DNA of 64,000 nt from Rhizobium metallidurans (GTDB taxonomy: Bacteria; Pseudomonadota; Alphaproteobacteria; Rhizobiales; Rhizobiaceae), in NCBI RefSeq assembly GCF_014196505.1, contig NZ_JACIDW010000016.1:37008-101007 (forward strand), given 5' to 3'. Made by a program: the position numbers and the translations under genes. The number at the start of each line of letters is the position of its first letter. Position 1 is the first letter of the stretch. This document shows, one piece after another, positions 1 through 8,725 of this stretch. The notes below the pieces were generated by a model. That model searched no databases, was not told the DNA's origin, and saw only the letters and a program-made list of their open reading frames with translations.

Positions 1-2
1 TC

Positions 3-1178
3 CGCGTCATGCACCAGGGCGTTGAAGTCGCCGACCTGCCGATCAAGGATCTCGGCGATCAGGCACCGGAATATGACCGCCCCTGGCGCGAAGCCGACAA
101 GCGCGCGCCCATGCCCGCCAATCTGGTCGCGGCGCCCGAGGATTACGGCCAGACACTGCTCAAACTCGTCGGCTCGCCGAACGAATCCAGCCGCCGCTGG
201 GTCTACGAACAGTACGACACGCTGATCCAGGGCAACTCGCTGCAACTGCCGGGCGGCGATGCCGGCGTCGTGCGCGTCGACACGCATCCGACCAAGGCGC
301 TCGCCTTCTCGTCCGACGTGACGCCGCGCTATGTCGAGGCCGATCCGTTCGAAGGCGGCAAGCAGGCCGTGGCCGAATGCTGGCGCAACATCACCGCGAC
401 CGGCGCCGAGCCGCTGGCGGCGACCGACAACCTCAACTTCGGTAACCCGGAAAAGCCCGAGATCATGGGCCAGCTGGTGCAGGCCGTGAAGGGCATTGGC
501 GAAGCCTGCCGCGCGCTCGACTTCCCGATCGTTTCGGGCAACGTCTCTCTCTACAACGAGACCAACGGCGTCGCGATCCTTCCGACCCCAACCATCGCCG
601 GCGTCGGCCTTCTCGGCGACTGGAAGAAGATGGCGCGCATCGGCGGTGCATCCGATGGTGACAAGGTCATCATGATCGGCACCGACGGCAGCCACCTCGG
701 CTCATCGATCTACCTGCGCGACATCCTCGGCAGCACCGACGGCCCGCCGCCGGAAGTCGATCTCTTCGCCGAACGCCGCAACGGCAACTTCGTGCGCTCC
801 GTCATCCGCAACGGCCAGGCAACCGCCTGCCACGACCTCTCCTCGGGCGGCCTTGCGCTCGCCCTGGCGGAAATGGCGATGTCCTCGGGCAAGGGCCTGA
901 AGATCAGCCTCAGCGAAGGCCGCGGCGAAACCCACGGGCTTCTCTTCGGCGAGGACCAGGCACGCTACGTGCTCACCGTCCCTGCCGATGTCGCCGACTT
1001 CGTCTGCGCCAACGCGGAAGGCGCGGGCGTTCCGTTCCGCCGCCTCGGCACGGTCGCGGGTGACGCGCTTGTCATCGACGATCTGCTGTCGCTGCCAATT
1101 CAGCAATTGCGCCACGCCCATGAATCGTGGTTCCCTGAGTTCATGGATGGCAGCGGCACGCTCGCTGCCGCGGAATGA
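3..1178 (+). CDS. purL: Phosphoribosylformylglycinamidine synthase subunit PurL (3' part)
   Basis: C-terminal ~391 residues of the large FGAM synthase subunit; the 5' half lies outside the window (the family is ~740 residues). It converts FGAR to FGAM with ATP and glutamine-derived ammonia, in complex with PurQ and PurS, in de novo purine synthesis in the cytoplasm. The visible part holds the second AIRS-like half: a substrate-loop region with NLNFGNPEKPE and, near the C terminus, HDLSSGGLALALAEM, both typical of PurL. The reading frame is open to the window edge, so the first methionine visible at 9 is internal. bolA follows after 20 bp and probably shares the transcript. Confidence 0.95.
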   Translation, partial: RVMHQGVEVADLPIKDLGDQAPEYDRPWREADKRAPMPANLVAAPEDYGQTLLKLVGSPNESSRRWVYEQYDTLIQGNSLQLPGGDAGVVRVDTHPTKALAFSSDVTPRYVEADPFEGGKQAVAECWRNITATGAEPLAATDNLNFGNPEKPEIMGQLVQAVKGIGEACRALDFPIVSGNVSLYNETNGVAILPTPTIAGVGLLGDWKKMARIGGASDGDKVIMIGTDGSHLGSSIYLRDILGSTDGPPPEVDLFAERRNGNFVRSVIRNGQATACHDLSSGGLALALAEMAMSSGKGLKISLSEGRGETHGLLFGEDQARYVLTVPADVADFVCANAEGAGVPFRRLGTVAGDALVIDDLLSLPIQQLRHAHESWFPEFMDGSGTLAAAE

Positions 1179-1198
1179 TGCGCAAGGAGTAATCGACC

Positions 1199-1432
1199 AT
1201 GGCCATGAAACCCGGTGACATCGAAGACATGATCAAGGCCGGCATTCCCGGCGCCAAGGTGGTCATCCGTGATCTGGCCGGCGACGGCGATCACTACGCC
1301 GCCGAAGTCGTAGCCGAGGCCTTCCGCGGCAAGAGCCGCGTGCAGCAGCACAAGATGGTCTACGACGCGCTGAAGGGCAACATGGGCGGCGTTCTGCACG
1401 CACTGGCGCTGCAGACCTCGGCGCCTGAATAA
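1199..1432 (+). CDS. BolA family protein
   Basis: 77-residue BolA-fold protein, the short form that pairs with monothiol CGFS glutaredoxins in iron-sulfur cluster handling and iron sensing. The family's C-terminal HKMVYDAL stretch (BolA helix with the ligand histidine) is present. The start ATG is set by AAGGAG about 10 nt upstream, just after the purL stop. The monothiol glutaredoxin gene grxD lies 280 bp downstream on the same strand, the usual alphaproteobacterial purL-bolA-grxD order, which supports the partner relation. A strong hairpin terminator follows. Confidence 0.92.
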   Translation: MAMKPGDIEDMIKAGIPGAKVVIRDLAGDGDHYAAEVVAEAFRGKSRVQQHKMVYDALKGNMGGVLHALALQTSAPE

Positions 1433-1458
1433 GTACGGCGGTCAAGGCCTGTTGAAAG

Positions 1459-1483
1459 ATGCCCGGTTCCGCCGGGCATTTTT
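1459..1483 (+). terminator. Rho-independent terminator after bolA
   Basis: 8-bp perfect stem ATGCCCGG/CCGGGCAT with a 5-nt loop followed by a run of five T. Confidence 0.8.
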
Positions 1484-1710
1484 GATTCCCGCTCGCCAGC
1501 CAGGCGCGGAAGGCTTGATCGACACCGGACAAGACGCGCAGCCGTTGCCGAACCTCAATCCGTAACGGATCGGCAACAGCCAGAACATCAGACCGATAGG
1601 GCCCTTCTTTTTTTGTTCGCACCCGCTGGAATTCCGATCGTCACATGCTATCTAAGCTGAACGATTGAAACGGCGGGCCTTTAACTCGCCTGTTGAAAGG
1701 ATTAGGTCCC

Positions 1711-2046
1711 ATGAGCGGCATCAACGAATTCATCGACAACGAAATCAAGACCAACGACGTCGTCCTTTTCATGAAGGGCTCGCCGCAGTTTCCCCAGTGT
1801 GGTTTCTCCGGCCAGGTCGTGCAGATTCTCGATTACATCGGCGTCGACTACAAGAGCGTCGACGTGCTCGCCGATTCGGAAATCCGCCAGGGCATCAAGG
1901 ATTACTCCAACTGGCCGACCATTCCCCAGCTTTACGTCAAGGGTGAATTCATCGGCGGCTGCGACATCGTCAAGGAAATGTTCCAGGCTGGCGAATTGCA
2001 GCAGCACTTTCAGGACAACGGCGTAACCGTTCGCGGCGCCGCTTGA
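1711..2046 (+). CDS. grxD: Monothiol glutaredoxin, Grx4/CGFS family
   Basis: 111-residue monothiol glutaredoxin. The CGFS active site is at residues 30-33 (PQCGFSGQ), followed by a WPTIPQLYVKGEFIGGCDI segment that forms the glutathione and cluster-binding groove. Members bridge a [2Fe-2S] cluster as homodimers or with BolA and deliver it to targets. The ATG at 1711 is preferred over an in-frame TTG at 1693 because AAAGGA lies about 9 nt before it. The bolA gene upstream encodes its likely partner. Confidence 0.95.
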   Translation: MSGINEFIDNEIKTNDVVLFMKGSPQFPQCGFSGQVVQILDYIGVDYKSVDVLADSEIRQGIKDYSNWPTIPQLYVKGEFIGGCDIVKEMFQAGELQQHFQDNGVTVRGAA

Positions 2047-2100
2047 CCTGACCGGTCACCGGACGTCAGCCCGGTTTCCATTTCTGTATTTTGAGTCCGA

Positions 2101-2134
2101 GGCGCTGTGCTGAACAGCGCCTTGGCCTGTTTTT
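2101..2134 (+). terminator. Probable terminator after grxD
   Basis: 8-bp stem GGCGCTGT/ACAGCGCC with a 5-nt loop, then a T-rich stretch ending in TTTTT at about 2130-2134. It lies just before the next gene's start, so partial readthrough is possible. Confidence 0.6.
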
Positions 2135-2146
2135 GGGAATTACATT

Positions 2147-3394
2147 GTGACAGATTCATCACAAGCCGCGCATGTGGGCCGCATCCCCATGCGCAAGGGT
2201 GAGTTCATCGCGCTTGCGGCCTTCCTGATGGCGATCAACTCGCTGGCGATCGACATCATGCTGCCGGCGCTGCAGCAGATCGGCGCCAGCCTCAACGTCG
2301 AGAACGAAAACAACCGCCAGTTCGTCGTCTCGAGCTACCTTCTCGGCTTCGGCGTCGCCCAGCTTGTCTACGGTCCCTTGTCGGATCGTTTCGGTCGCCG
2401 GCTGCCGCTGCTCGCCGGCATCGGCATCTATATCTGCTCCTCGCTCGGCAGCGCGCTGGTCCCGACCTTCGAAGGCCTGCTCATCCTGCGCTTCATCCAG
2501 GGCCTCGGCTCCGCCGCCACCCGCGTCATCACCATCTCCATCGTTCGCGATATCTACGGCGGCAGGCAGATGGCCGAGGTCATGTCGCTGATCATGATGG
2601 TCTTCATGATCGTTCCCGTCATCGCGCCGGGAAGCGGCCAGATCATCATGCTGTTCGGCAGCTGGCACCTGATCTTCCTGTTCATCGCCGTCATGGCGGC
2701 CATCATCGCCGCATGGGCCTACATCCGCCTGCCCGAAACGCTGCGTCCGGAAAACGTTCGCCCCTTCACCGTGAAATCGGTGCTCGGCGGCTTCAAGCTG
2801 GTTCTCACCAATCGCGTCGCGCTTTGCTACACGATCGCCAGCACCTTCATCTTCGGCTCGCTGTTCGGTTTCATCAACTCGGCGCAGCAGATCTATGTCG
2901 GTATCTACGGCCTCGGCGTCTACTTCCCCCTCGCCTTCGCCGGCGTCGCGGTCTTCATGTCGATGTCGTCGTTCCTCAATTCGCGCCTTGTCGGCAAGTT
3001 CGGCATGCGCCGCCTGTCGCATGGCGCCTTGCTCGGCTTCATCACCATCAACACCATCTGGCTGCTGGCCCTGGTGTTCGGGCCGCATCCCATGCCATTC
3101 TTCCTGTTCATCGGTTTCTTCGGTCTGGCGATGTTCCAGTTCGGCTGGATCGGCTCGAACTTCAACTCGCTGGCGATGGAGCCGCTCGGCCACGTCGCCG
3201 GCACCGCCTCGTCGGTCCTCGGCTTCATGAGCACCGTCGGCGGCGCACTGATCGGCGCCGGCATCGGCCAGGCTTTCAACGGCACGGCGCTTCCCATGGT
3301 CGCCGGCTATTTCACGGTCTCGATCATCGGCCTCGTCTTCGTGCTGATCGCCGAGAAAGGCCAGCTGTTCCAGCCGCATAATCCGGCGGCCTGA
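2147..3394 (+). CDS. MFS multidrug transporter, Bcr/CflA (DHA1) type
   Basis: 415-residue major facilitator protein with about 12 hydrophobic segments. The signature of the loop between TM2 and TM3, GPLSDRFGRRLPLL, and the helix LRFIQGLGSAATRVI are typical of the Bcr/CflA drug-exporter group; substrates cannot be read from sequence. The start is a GTG with a poor ribosome site (GGGAAT); an in-frame ATG at 2189-2191 is an alternative. A paralogue of the same type follows 43 bp downstream on the same strand, so the two are probably co-transcribed. Confidence 0.85.
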   Translation: MTDSSQAAHVGRIPMRKGEFIALAAFLMAINSLAIDIMLPALQQIGASLNVENENNRQFVVSSYLLGFGVAQLVYGPLSDRFGRRLPLLAGIGIYICSSLGSALVPTFEGLLILRFIQGLGSAATRVITISIVRDIYGGRQMAEVMSLIMMVFMIVPVIAPGSGQIIMLFGSWHLIFLFIAVMAAIIAAWAYIRLPETLRPENVRPFTVKSVLGGFKLVLTNRVALCYTIASTFIFGSLFGFINSAQQIYVGIYGLGVYFPLAFAGVAVFMSMSSFLNSRLVGKFGMRRLSHGALLGFITINTIWLLALVFGPHPMPFFLFIGFFGLAMFQFGWIGSNFNSLAMEPLGHVAGTASSVLGFMSTVGGALIGAGIGQAFNGTALPMVAGYFTVSIIGLVFVLIAEKGQLFQPHNPAA

Positions 3395-3437
3395 AACATT
3401 CGCCGGTCGAGACAATTTCATATTTCAGGACAATTCC

Positions 3438-4718
3438 ATGACGCCGCCCCATAAGCCGCATACCGAAAACCAGGGCTCCAGCCGCATCGGCATGGGCTTC
3501 CTAGAATTCGTCATCACCATCGCCATCATGACCGCCAGCGTCGCCATGGCGATCGACAGCATGTTGCCCGCTTTGCCCGCCATGGGCCGAGCGCTCAACG
3601 TGGTGAACGCCAACGACGCGCAGCTCGTCATCGGCGTCTTCTTCCTCGGCTTCGGCGTATCGCAGATCATCTTCGGCAGCCTGTCCGACACGTTCGGCCG
3701 CCGCAACATCCTGCTCGGCGGCCTCGCCGTCTATGTGCTGGCCATGTTCGGCGCGGCGGCGACCGGCAGCTTCGAGATGCTGCTCGTCATGCGCTTCATC
3801 CAGGGCCTCGGCGGCGCGGCCGTCCGGATCACCACCATGGCCGTCGTCCGCGACTGCTTCGGTGGCCGTGAGATGGCGCGTGTCATGTCCTATGTCATGA
3901 TCGTCTTCATGATCGTGCCGATCGTCGCTCCCTCGGTCGGCCAGCTGATCATCACCTACGCCAACTGGCACTGGATCTTCATCCTGCTCGGCATCGTCGG
4001 CGCCATCCTGTTCGTCTGGGCATCCCTGCGCCTGAAGGAATCGCTGCCGCGCGAAGAGCGCATCCCGCTCTCCTTCGGCAATGTGGTCGACGGCTTCAAG
4101 ACGGTGCTTACCAACAGGATCACCTGCGGCTACATGATCGGCCTGACCATGTTCACCGCCGTCATCAGCGCCTATGTCATCTCGGTTCAGCAGGTATTCG
4201 GCGAGGTCTACGGACTTGGCGACTGGCTGCCGATCGCCTTTGCCGCCACCGCGGGCGGTATCGCGGTCGCCAACTTCGCCAACGGCTTCTTCGTGCGCAA
4301 GTTCGGCATGCGCCGCATCTCGCATGTCGCGATGATCCTCTTCACCATCATCTCGGCGATCGGCTTCGTGAAGGCGCTCGGCGGCACGCCAAGCTTCACG
4401 CTGGCCTATGCGCTTTTCACGATCCTGCTGATGATGTTCGCGGTGATCGCCACCAACTTCACGGCGATCAGCCTGGAGCCGATGGGCAATCTCGCCGGCA
4501 CCGCGACCTCGATCACCGGCTTCGTCTCGACCACCTTCGGCGCCATCCTCGGCGGCGCGGTCGGCCAGCTGTTCAACGGCACGGTGCAGCCGCTCTTCGG
4601 CGGCTTCGCGCTGTTCGGCCTGATCAGCATCGTGGCCACGCTCTGGGCCGAGGGCGGCAAGCTCTTCACCCACCCGGGCGACGATCCGCAGCTCGATCCG
4701 GGCGCGGGGCATTTCTAA
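3438..4718 (+). CDS. MFS multidrug transporter, Bcr/CflA type, second tandem copy
   Basis: 426-residue, 12-TM DHA1-family exporter, paralogous to the gene just upstream: GSLSDTFGRRNILL in the same loop and MRFIQGLGGAAVRIT in TM4. It also shares the internal FGMRRLSH/FGMRRISH motif with its neighbour, indicating a tandem duplication followed by divergence. The two could form a heteromeric or functionally separate pair; MFS proteins usually act as monomers. ATG start with a CAGGA element upstream. Confidence 0.87.
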   Translation: MTPPHKPHTENQGSSRIGMGFLEFVITIAIMTASVAMAIDSMLPALPAMGRALNVVNANDAQLVIGVFFLGFGVSQIIFGSLSDTFGRRNILLGGLAVYVLAMFGAAATGSFEMLLVMRFIQGLGGAAVRITTMAVVRDCFGGREMARVMSYVMIVFMIVPIVAPSVGQLIITYANWHWIFILLGIVGAILFVWASLRLKESLPREERIPLSFGNVVDGFKTVLTNRITCGYMIGLTMFTAVISAYVISVQQVFGEVYGLGDWLPIAFAATAGGIAVANFANGFFVRKFGMRRISHVAMILFTIISAIGFVKALGGTPSFTLAYALFTILLMMFAVIATNFTAISLEPMGNLAGTATSITGFVSTTFGAILGGAVGQLFNGTVQPLFGGFALFGLISIVATLWAEGGKLFTHPGDDPQLDPGAGHF

Positions 4719-4732
4719 GTAGTTCGCGATAA

Positions 4733-4755
4733 CCGGCGCGTGACATGCGCGCCGG
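4733..4755. terminator. GC-rich hairpin between convergent genes, weak terminator
   Basis: Perfect 8-bp stem CCGGCGCG/CGCGCCGG with a 7-nt loop, without a clear T-tract. It lies between the MFS gene and the convergent antitoxin-like gene. Confidence 0.4.
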
Positions 4756-4821
4756 CTGCACTCTTAATCGGGCCTCCAGGAACTGCCGATCCGGCGTCCG
4801 GAAGGATCAGCGTACATCTTT

Positions 4822-5154
4822 TCATCCCATCCGCCAGAGCTTAACGAAAGTCGTCGCCTGCTCTTCGAGTTCATGAGCTGGCGGAAGCGGCAGCGGCAGA
4901 TCGGCGTCGCCTAGCGCGACTAGCAGCGAAGCATAGTCCCGCAGCCCAAGGCGGCGAACCGCCTCCCTTCGCGACAGCAGGCCCTTGGAATAAGCTAGAA
5001 GTGCGTCATGGTCGGTCGGCGCCCGCCTCGGCTCGACGATCGCTTCGAGATGTTCGCGGACGATGGCAGTGACAGTCGTCCGTTTTTCGGCCGCGTAGGT
5101 TTCCACGCGTGCCAGCAGTTCCTCAGGGAGATTGATCGTCGTGTGCTTGAGCAT
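4822..5154 (-). CDS. Ribbon-helix-helix protein with UPF0175-like C-terminal part (orphan antitoxin-like)
   Basis: 110-residue protein. Residues 3-42 read as a ribbon-helix-helix DNA-binding domain (HTTINLPEELLARVETYA, then a helix ending in REHLEAIV). Residues about 52-85 (YSKGLLSRREAVRRLGL and following) resemble the UPF0175 family of antitoxins paired with PIN-type toxins. The start at 5154 is set by GGAGGT four nt upstream (5159-5164); a longer in-frame reading starts at 5172. No toxin gene is visible on either side: the next gene downstream on this strand lies beyond a convergent transporter and the upstream neighbour is divergent. The role as a transcription regulator is inference. Confidence 0.6.
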   Translation of the reverse strand: MLKHTTINLPEELLARVETYAAEKRTTVTAIVREHLEAIVEPRRAPTDHDALLAYSKGLLSRREAVRRLGLRDYASLLVALGDADLPLPLPPAHELEEQATTFVKLWRMG

Positions 5155-5233
5155 GCCCACCTCCGCCAACATTTATAGGAGCAACGAAGGTGGGATTGCA
5201 ATGACCGGAGCGGAAACGTCGAGACGCGCCGCC

Positions 5234-6058
5234 TTACACCGTAAACACCTCGCGCCGCAGCAGCTCCCAGCTTTCCTTGTCCGGCGCGATCAGCAGACCG
5301 CCGTCGACATGCTCCGGCAGATAGGCCGAACCGTCGAAACGCGCGGCATAGCCGCCGGCCTCGACGCAGGCGAGCGTGCCGCCGAGATGGTCCCAGGGCA
5401 TCAGCTTGTTATACATGAGGTAATGCACATGGCCGCCCGCGAATGCCCGGTGTTCGTGCGCGGCGCAACGGTAGTTGCAGATGAAGCGGACCTTGGCGAG
5501 GTTGGCGAGCACTTCGGCACGCTTGCCCTGCGGCAAAAAGCCGGTCGAGGCCATGCCGACCATCTGCTCGAGCGCGACGGGCGCGGCCGTGCGAAGCCGC
5601 TGCGTATCGCCGTCGGGGCGCTTCAGCCATGTGCCGGCGCCCTTTTCGGCGATCACCCAGTCGTCGCCCATCGGGTCGTAGATGATGCCGGCGATGCATT
5701 CGCCATTCGCGACCACCGAGGCCATGACGCCGAAGGCGGGGATGCCGGATGCGAAGTTGAAGGTGCCATCGACGGGATCGACGATGATCGACAAGGACGC
5801 ATCCTTCAGTTTCCCAAGCAGCGCCGGATCGGCCGCGACCGACTCCTCGCCGATGAACAGCGCCTCCGGCCACAGCGTGGCGACCTCGGCCTTGATCATG
5901 CGCTCGGCTTCGAGATCGGCTTCCGTCACAAGATCGGTCGCCTCGGTCTTGGCGCGCACGTCGTCGCTGCCGAGCCGGCGGAAGCGCGGCAATATCTCCG
6001 CCTTCGCCGCCCGCCGCAAGAGATCGGCAAGCGTCGTTACATCTATCTTGGAAGCCAT
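5234..6058 (-). CDS. Inositol monophosphatase family phosphatase
   Basis: 274-residue Mg2+-dependent sugar/polyol phosphatase. The three metal sites are visible: GEES, the DPVDGTFNFASG signature and the C-terminal PWDHLGGTLACVEAGG. The family includes inositol-1-phosphatase, histidinol-phosphatase (HisN) and 3'(2'),5'-bisphosphate nucleotidase (CysQ); sequence alone does not settle the substrate. It lies between ttcA and the RHH gene. The ATG at 6058 is supported by a GGATG stretch upstream. Confidence 0.85.
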   Translation of the reverse strand: MASKIDVTTLADLLRRAAKAEILPRFRRLGSDDVRAKTEATDLVTEADLEAERMIKAEVATLWPEALFIGEESVAADPALLGKLKDASLSIIVDPVDGTFNFASGIPAFGVMASVVANGECIAGIIYDPMGDDWVIAEKGAGTWLKRPDGDTQRLRTAAPVALEQMVGMASTGFLPQGKRAEVLANLAKVRFICNYRCAAHEHRAFAGGHVHYLMYNKLMPWDHLGGTLACVEAGGYAARFDGSAYLPEHVDGGLLIAPDKESWELLRREVFTV

Positions 6059-6155
6059 GGTTCATCCTTCCTGGCGCTGTGACATGCCGAAAGACTATGC
6101 CGCGATTTTGCGACAGCGACATGTGTCAAACAAGAACTTAAGCGCGCGCGGAAGT

Positions 6156-7037
6156 TCACTTTTCCGGCGCGGCTTCGCCCGCCATCAGGCCGGCGAAGTC
6201 GAAAAGCTTGGGGTCGAGCAGGTGCGACGGGTTCACGTGCGAGAGCGCGCGCAGCATCGTATCCTTGCGGCCCGGCATGCGGCGCTCGATATCGGCGAGC
6301 ATTTCCTTCATGGCGTTGCGCTGCAGCCCGTCCTGCGAGCCGCAGAGGTCGCAGGGGATGATCGGAAACTGCATGGCGGCGGCGAATTTCGCCATGTCGT
6401 CCTCGGCGCAATAGGCCAGCGGCCGCAGCACCATCAGGTCGCCCTCGTCGTTGAGGAGCTTCGCCGGCATCGCGGCCAGGCGGCCGCCGTGGAAGAAGTT
6501 CATGAAGAAGGTTTCGAGAATATCCTCGCGGTGGTGGCCGAGCACCAGCGCGTCGCAGCCCTCCTCGCGGGCGATCCGGTAGAGATTGCCGCGGCGCAGG
6601 CGCGAACAGAGCGAGCAGTAGGTGCCGCCGGCCGGGACCTTCTCCTTCACGATCGAATAGGTGTCGCGATATTCGATCCGGTGCCTGACGCCGATCTTCG
6701 CCAGATACTCCGGCAGGATATGCTTCGGGAAGTTCGGCTGCCCCTGGTCGAGATTGCAGGCGACGAGCTCGACCGGCAGCAGGCCGCGCCATTGCAGATC
6801 AAGCAGCAGGGCCAGCAGGCCGTAGGAATCCTTGCCGCCGGAAATCCCGATCAGCCAGCGCTTCTGGCCCTTCAGCATGCCGAAATCGTCGAAGGCCTGG
6901 CGCACCTGGCGCAGCAGCCGCTTGCGCAGCTTGTTGAACGACACGGAGCTTGGCGCATCGGCAAACAGCGCATGCGCGATCGCGCCCTCGGTCTCGGGCG
7001 TTTCCAGCTCATCCGCGATATTGGCTGCGATATTCAT
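6156..7037 (-). CDS. ttcA: tRNA 2-thiocytidine(32) synthetase TtcA
   Basis: 293-residue PP-loop ATPase that thiolates C32 of certain tRNAs using an iron-sulfur cluster. The PP-loop SGGKDSYGLL lies near residue 69, followed by the paired CxxC motifs CSLC and CDLC that bind the [4Fe-4S] cluster, in the order expected for TtcA. Length fits the family. It is upstream of the inositol monophosphatase-like gene on the same strand, with a 97-bp gap. Confidence 0.93.
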   Translation of the reverse strand: MNIAANIADELETPETEGAIAHALFADAPSSVSFNKLRKRLLRQVRQAFDDFGMLKGQKRWLIGISGGKDSYGLLALLLDLQWRGLLPVELVACNLDQGQPNFPKHILPEYLAKIGVRHRIEYRDTYSIVKEKVPAGGTYCSLCSRLRRGNLYRIAREEGCDALVLGHHREDILETFFMNFFHGGRLAAMPAKLLNDEGDLMVLRPLAYCAEDDMAKFAAAMQFPIIPCDLCGSQDGLQRNAMKEMLADIERRMPGRKDTMLRALSHVNPSHLLDPKLFDFAGLMAGEAAPEK

Positions 7038-7107
7038 TGTCTCATCCGTTCAGGCCCCAGGTCGAAACCAAATCCCGTCTAGCAGAAAGCCGCGCCTTAA
7101 CACAGCA

Positions 7108-8037
7108 TCAATCGCCGAAAACCGACCATCCCGTGCGGCCCGCCAGCATTTCCAGCGCCACCGCGCCGAGCTGCGAATTGCCGACCCTGTTCAGCCCCGG
7201 CGACCACACCGCGATCGAGGCGATACCGGGCGCCACCGCGAAGATGCCGCCGCCGACGCCGCTCTTGCCGGGAAGGCCGACGTGATAGGCGAAATCGCCG
7301 GAACCGTCGTAGTGGCCACAGGTCAGCATCAGCGCGTTGATACGCCGCGCCCGCTTCGGCGAGACGACCGAATGGCCGGTCATGGGGTTTGCGCCGCGAG
7401 CGGCAAGAAACAGCCCGGCGCGGGCCAGCTGCTCGCAGCTCATCGACAGCGCGCACTGATGGAAATAAACGCCGAGCACATGCTCGACCGGATGATCGAT
7501 ATTCTTGTAGGCGCGCATGAAATTGGCCAGCGCGAAATTGCGGTAGCCCGTCTGCGTCTCCGACCTGGCGACCTTGTCGTCGATCGTCACCGTCTCGTCA
7601 TCGGCCAGATAGCGCACGAAGCGCAGGACTTCGCCGATCGCCTCGCGCGGCTCGTGGCCGGCGAGCACCACGTCGGCAACAGCGATGGCGCCAGCGTTGA
7701 TGAAGGGATTGCGGGGGATGCCGGCTTCCTGCTCGAGCTGGACGATCGAGTTGAAGGCATTGCCCGACGGCTCGCGCCCGACCCGCTTCCATAGCCCCTC
7801 GCCGACCTTGCCGAGCGCCAGCGTCAGCATGAAGACCTTGGAGATACTCTGGATCGAAAACGGCACGGCCGCATCGCCGACGCTATAGACCTTGCCATCG
7901 ACAGTCACGACCGAGAGCCCGAACTGGGCGGGATCGATCTTGGCGAGCTCGGGAATATAGTCCGCCACCTTGCCCTCGCCGATGCGCGGCTGGAGCTCGG
8001 TATGGATACTGTCGAGGACTGCCTGCAAATCCGTCAT
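7108..8037 (-). CDS. glsA: Glutaminase (serine-dependent beta-lactamase-like fold)
   Basis: 309-residue glutaminase hydrolysing L-glutamine to glutamate and ammonia. The catalytic Ser-X-X-Lys lies in QSISKVFMLTLALGKVG, and FINAGAIAV and SGVGGGIFAV segments fit the family. The frame is open further upstream into the rpsD region, but the start at 8037 is chosen because the protein aligns from MTDLQAVLDSI and GAGGGG precedes it. It is separated from rpsD by a strong terminator, so it needs its own promoter or readthrough. Confidence 0.93.
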   Translation of the reverse strand: MTDLQAVLDSIHTELQPRIGEGKVADYIPELAKIDPAQFGLSVVTVDGKVYSVGDAAVPFSIQSISKVFMLTLALGKVGEGLWKRVGREPSGNAFNSIVQLEQEAGIPRNPFINAGAIAVADVVLAGHEPREAIGEVLRFVRYLADDETVTIDDKVARSETQTGYRNFALANFMRAYKNIDHPVEHVLGVYFHQCALSMSCEQLARAGLFLAARGANPMTGHSVVSPKRARRINALMLTCGHYDGSGDFAYHVGLPGKSGVGGGIFAVAPGIASIAVWSPGLNRVGNSQLGAVALEMLAGRTGWSVFGD

Positions 8038-8058
8038 CACGACCCCTCTGAAGATAAC

Positions 8059-8086
8059 AAAAAAGCCGCCCCGAGAGGCGGCTTTT
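8059..8086 (-). terminator. Rho-independent terminator after rpsD
   Basis: 10-bp stem AAAAGCCGCC/GGCGGCTTTT with a 6-nt loop; on the minus strand it ends in a T-run. It separates rpsD from glsA. Confidence 0.85.
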
Positions 8087-8107
8087 CCGTATGCGAAAAC
8101 GTCGCGA

Positions 8108-8725
8108 TTAACGCGAGTAGAATTCGACCACCAGGTGCGGTTCCATGACAACAGCGTACGGTACGTCGCTGAGAGCCGGTACACGAGCGAAGGTAGCGAC
8201 CATCTTGTTGTGGTCGACTTCGATGTACTCAGGAACGTCGCGTTCAGCCAGGCTGATGGCTTCGAGAACCGAAACCAGCTGCTTGGACTTCTGACGAACT
8301 TCGATGACATCGCCGGCCTTGCAACGGTAGGAACCGATGTTGACGCGAACGCCGTTCACGGTCACGTGGCCGTGGTTGACGAACTGACGGGCAGCGAAGA
8401 CGGTCGGAACGAACTTGGCGCGATAGACGATCGCATCCAGGCGGGATTCCAGCAGACCGATGAGGTTTTCAGAAGTGTCGCCCTTGCGGCGCGAAGCTTC
8501 GGCGAAGATCGCGCGGAACTGCTTCTCGCGCAGGTCACCGTAGTAACCCTTGAGCTTCTGCTTGGCGCGCAGCTGCACACCGAAGTCCGAAAGCTTGCCC
8601 TTGCGGCGCTGGCCGTGCTGGCCCGGGCCGTATTCGCGGCGGTTCACCGGGGACTTAGGACGGCCCCAGATGTTTTCGCCCATACGGCGGTCAATTTTAT
8701 ACTTGGACGATTCGCGCTTGCTCAT
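8108..8725 (-). CDS. rpsD: 30S ribosomal protein S4
   Basis: 205-residue S4, a primary 16S rRNA-binding protein that nucleates 30S assembly. N-terminal S4 region with YGPGQHGQRRKGKLSDFG, then an S4 RNA-binding domain with LESRLDAIVYRAKF and RQFVNHGHVTVNG. The ATG at 8725 is fixed by AAAGGA upstream; the frame is open further but that part lies in the leader. A stand-alone rpsD, as in other rhizobia, with its own promoter and a structured leader rather than in the alpha operon. Confidence 0.97.
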   Translation of the reverse strand: MSKRESSKYKIDRRMGENIWGRPKSPVNRREYGPGQHGQRRKGKLSDFGVQLRAKQKLKGYYGDLREKQFRAIFAEASRRKGDTSENLIGLLESRLDAIVYRAKFVPTVFAARQFVNHGHVTVNGVRVNIGSYRCKAGDVIEVRQKSKQLVSVLEAISLAERDVPEYIEVDHNKMVATFARVPALSDVPYAVVMEPHLVVEFYSR

